Source: Labilibaculum filiforme
GTDB taxonomy: Bacteria > Bacteroidota > Bacteroidia > Bacteroidales > Marinifilaceae
Assembly: GCF_002843315.1 (NCBI RefSeq)
Contig: NZ_MVDD01000007.1
Coordinates: 186,001-250,000 of the forward strand
Reading direction: 5' to 3'
DNA length: 64,000 nt
Shown here: positions 62,231-64,000 of the stretch, piece after piece
Layout of the letters: each line of letters begins with the position of its first letter
Numbering within the stretch: position 1 is the stretch's first letter
Position numbers and translations under genes: made by a program
Notes under the pieces: generated by a model
Databases searched by the model: none
What the model saw: only the letters and a program-made list of their open reading frames with translations
What the model was told of the DNA's origin: nothing

Positions 62231-62641
62231 ATGACAACCATCAAATCGAAATACCTAGGCGATTTACGAACAGAGTGTATTCATTTACAATCGGGAGCAA
62301 AAATTTTTACAGATGCCCCAACTGACAATCAGGGGAAAGGGGAAGCATTTTCGCCAACCGATTTATTAGCAACATCCTTAGGTTCGTGCATTATGACCAT
62401 TATGGGAATTGTTGCTCGCGACAATAATATTGATATTACGGGAACCGAACTCGATATCACAAAAATTATGGCAAGTGATCCAAGAAGAGTAGCAGAAGTA
62501 ATCGTAGAATTTAACTTTCCGGATAAAAATTATACTGCAGAAGAAAAACAAATTATTGAAAGTGTAGCAGGAACCAGCCCTGTACCATTAAGCGTTCATT
62601 CACAAATGACACAATCCATTAAACTAAACTGGAAGAGATAA
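62231..62641 (+). CDS. OsmC-family protein with one conserved Cys
   Basis: A 136-residue OsmC/YhfA-like protein, a family that includes thiol-dependent peroxidases. Visible are FSPTDLLATSLGSCIMTIMG with the first Cys, and GTSPVPLSVHSQM where other members have a second Cys (CPVxxSL). That position is Ser here, so peroxidase action by the usual Cys pair is doubtful. The frame and length are normal. Two REP-like repeats follow. Confidence 0.87.
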   Translation: MTTIKSKYLGDLRTECIHLQSGAKIFTDAPTDNQGKGEAFSPTDLLATSLGSCIMTIMGIVARDNNIDITGTELDITKIMASDPRRVAEVIVEFNFPDKNYTAEEKQIIESVAGTSPVPLSVHSQMTQSIKLNWKR

Positions 62642-62652
62642 AAGAAAATCAG

Positions 62653-62717
62653 AACGCAAAGGCGCGCATAGGTACAAAGCTATATTCCCTTAAATTGTGG
62701 CTTAGAGGACTTGCGTT
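62653..62717 (+). repeat. REP-like intergenic repeat, copy 1
   Basis: Begins AACGCAAAGGCGCGC and ends GGCTTAGAGGACTTGCGTT, so the ends form an imperfect dyad (AACGCAA/TTGCGTT). The core ATTCCCTT is shared with copy 2. Such hairpins are scattered between genes in Bacteroidota. Confidence 0.55.
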
Positions 62718-62750
62718 ACAACATTTATTAACACATTGAATAAAAGAAAA

Positions 62751-62813
62751 ACAAGCTAAGGCACAAGGGGCAAAAATAAATTCCCTTCATTGCCTCTTAG
62801 CGGCTTTGCGTTT
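62751..62813 (+). repeat. REP-like intergenic repeat, copy 2
   Basis: Begins ACAAGCTAAGGCACAAGGGG and ends TCTTAGCGGCTTTGCGTTT. It shares the core AAATTCCCTTCATTG with the first copy (TATATTCCCTTAAATTG). The arms AAGCTAAGGC and GCCTCTTAGC... pair imperfectly. Confidence 0.55.
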
Positions 62814-62849
62814 CAACTCACATTCACTCATTAAGATATTCACTAAAGC

Positions 62850-63857
62850 ATGATTTTAGTTACCGGCGGAACAGGTCTTGTAGGCTCGCATTTATTATTT
62901 GATTTACTTTCGAAAGGCAATAAAGTTCGTGCGCTGAAAAGAAAAAGCAGCAATACCGAATTGGTGAGAACTACTTTCGCATTTTACAGCCAAAATGCCG
63001 ATGAACTATTCGAAGCAATTGAATGGTTCGATGGAGATATGTTAGATCCTTTCTCGTTGGAAGATGCTTTAGTTGGAATGAAAGATGTGTACCATTGTGC
63101 TGCTTTGGTATCTTTTAAGAAAGAAGATGGGAAAAATTTGCAAGATATTAATGTAGAAGGAACCTACAATATAGTAAATGCTTGTTTAGATGCCAACATT
63201 CGGAAATTTTGCATGGTGAGTTCTATTGCTGCCTTGGGTTCGCCCGAGGAAGGAGCAAATACCGTTAGTGAGAAAACACCTTGGATTCCCGAAGAAAAAA
63301 GATCGAACTATTCGAGCAGTAAGTTTAAATCGGAATTGGAAGTTTGGAGAGGCATAGAGGAAGGATTGAATGCCGTAATTGTGAATCCATCTATTATTTT
63401 GGGTCCTGGACAATGGGATAAGGGAAGTTCGTTACTATTTAAAACGGTTACCAAAGGATTAAAGTACTACACCAAAGGAATTACGGGTTATGTTGATGTT
63501 CGTGATGTGAGCCGTTCGATGATAGAATTAATGAGCAGCGAAATTAGAAATGAGCGTTTTATTCTGAACAGCGAAAACTGCACTTTCGAATTCGTTTTTA
63601 AAACTATTGCTAAAAATTTAGGTCTGCCCGGCCCCACAAAATATGCAAGCAGAAAAATGACCGAAATTGCTTGGCGATTGGCTTACCTAAAAAAAGTATT
63701 TCTGTTTCGTTCGGCAGGTTTCACAAAAGAAAATGCAAGATCTGCTCATCATATAAAACACTACAACAACCAGAAAATAAAAGAAGCTTTGGGTTTTGAG
63801 TTTATTCCTGTTGAGAAAAGTTTTGAGGATACGCTGAGGCATTATCCTATTAAATAA
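62850..63857 (+). CDS. NAD-dependent epimerase/dehydratase (extended SDR)
   Basis: A 335-residue extended short-chain dehydrogenase. The nucleotide-binding ILVTGGTGLVGSHLLFDLLS is at the N-terminus, VYHCAALVSF and NVEGTYNIVNACL follow, and the active-site YxxxK lies in NYSSSKFKSELEVWR (Tyr about 152). The PSIILGPG and YVDVRDVSRSMI blocks are typical of the dihydroflavonol-reductase-like/saccharopine-like SDR group. The substrate cannot be read from sequence. It is a single gene; the downstream 143 bases to the window end contain nothing recognised. Confidence 0.9.
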   Translation: MILVTGGTGLVGSHLLFDLLSKGNKVRALKRKSSNTELVRTTFAFYSQNADELFEAIEWFDGDMLDPFSLEDALVGMKDVYHCAALVSFKKEDGKNLQDINVEGTYNIVNACLDANIRKFCMVSSIAALGSPEEGANTVSEKTPWIPEEKRSNYSSSKFKSELEVWRGIEEGLNAVIVNPSIILGPGQWDKGSSLLFKTVTKGLKYYTKGITGYVDVRDVSRSMIELMSSEIRNERFILNSENCTFEFVFKTIAKNLGLPGPTKYASRKMTEIAWRLAYLKKVFLFRSAGFTKENARSAHHIKHYNNQKIKEALGFEFIPVEKSFEDTLRHYPIK

Positions 63858-64000
63858 AAAAGATAAATTAAAAACCCATATAACCAGAAGAGTTCAAATA
63901 GTTACATCGATCGAGGATTAACAATTACAAATTTAGTACAATTACCATTCCCAAAACACCTGCTTAGCTCGCATATAATGATTAATAGTACTTATCCTTA
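63858..64000. other. Window end, no feature recognised
   Basis: 143 AT-rich bases after the SDR gene with no terminator-like hairpin of note and no open frame that can be assigned. Confidence 0.3.

Overview
The window is a contiguous piece of an AT-rich chromosome from a member of the Bacteroidota, most likely an environmental or marine, Marinilabiliales-like lineage (the rank below phylum is inference). The phylum call rests on several things: a PorP/SprF plus GldK-L-M-N type IX secretion locus; a FecI/FecR sigma/anti-sigma pair; a CarboxypepD_reg-type TonB receptor; RfaE split into separate proteins; an HU-CCDC81/SPOR protein; and promoters of the Bacteroidota form TTG-N19/20-TAnnTTTG. No rRNA, tRNA, IS element, phage gene or CRISPR array was seen. 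Most genes are ordinary core genes.

Layout. 1-3.4 kb: FecR (cut by the window edge), its ECF sigma factor, a C1 cysteine peptidase and a YjbR-like protein, all minus. 3.7-12.9 kb: a lone receiver domain, YraN, LD-carboxypeptidase, metG, an HU-SPOR membrane protein, rfbB, glmS and a lone glycogen-synthase N-terminal domain. 13-16.3 kb: panC-panD, rfaE2-radA. 16.35-16.7 kb: a cobalamin riboswitch on the minus strand with no normal target gene. 16.7-21.7 kb: PBP1A and topA. 21.9-27.8 kb: a structured leader and the porP-gldKLMN operon. 27.9-33.2 kb: manC, MlaE/MlaF-like transporter, a DUF4296 lipoprotein, a degenerate amidohydrolase and a radical SAM protein. 33.5-39.2 kb: unknown envelope proteins, a TonB receptor and a His-rich membrane protein with an operator-like inverted repeat. 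39.2-46.8 kb: a degenerate GlpD-like protein, an Ig-like lipoprotein, a thiamine-binding protein, a DUF3108 protein, a degenerate tandem repeat, glycerate kinase and glutaminyl cyclase. 46.9-55.2 kb: cysS, rnr, and a convergent sigma-54 activator / hybrid kinase pair. 55.5-63.9 kb: a coiled-coil lipoprotein, a small membrane protein, lspA, a DksA-like protein lacking zinc ligands, ileS, an OsmC-like protein, two REP-like repeats and an SDR-family dehydratase.

The genes work mainly in envelope building (glmS, rfbB, manC, rfaE2, PBP1A, LdcA, LspA, MlaEF, T9SS), translation (metG, cysS, ileS), nucleic-acid upkeep (topA, radA, rnr) and cofactor supply (panC, panD). The most unusual features are: the orphan B12 riboswitch, which has its own promoter, a 43-codon ORF and a minus-directed terminator; three proteins that look like relatives of enzymes but lack their key residues (GlpD-like, amidohydrolase-like, DksA-like); an attenuator-like terminator between sigma factor and FecR; a long hairpin ahead of the gliding/T9SS operon; and an operator-like repeat overlapping the promoter of the His-rich protein. 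All assignments are by reading the sequence; no database search was run.
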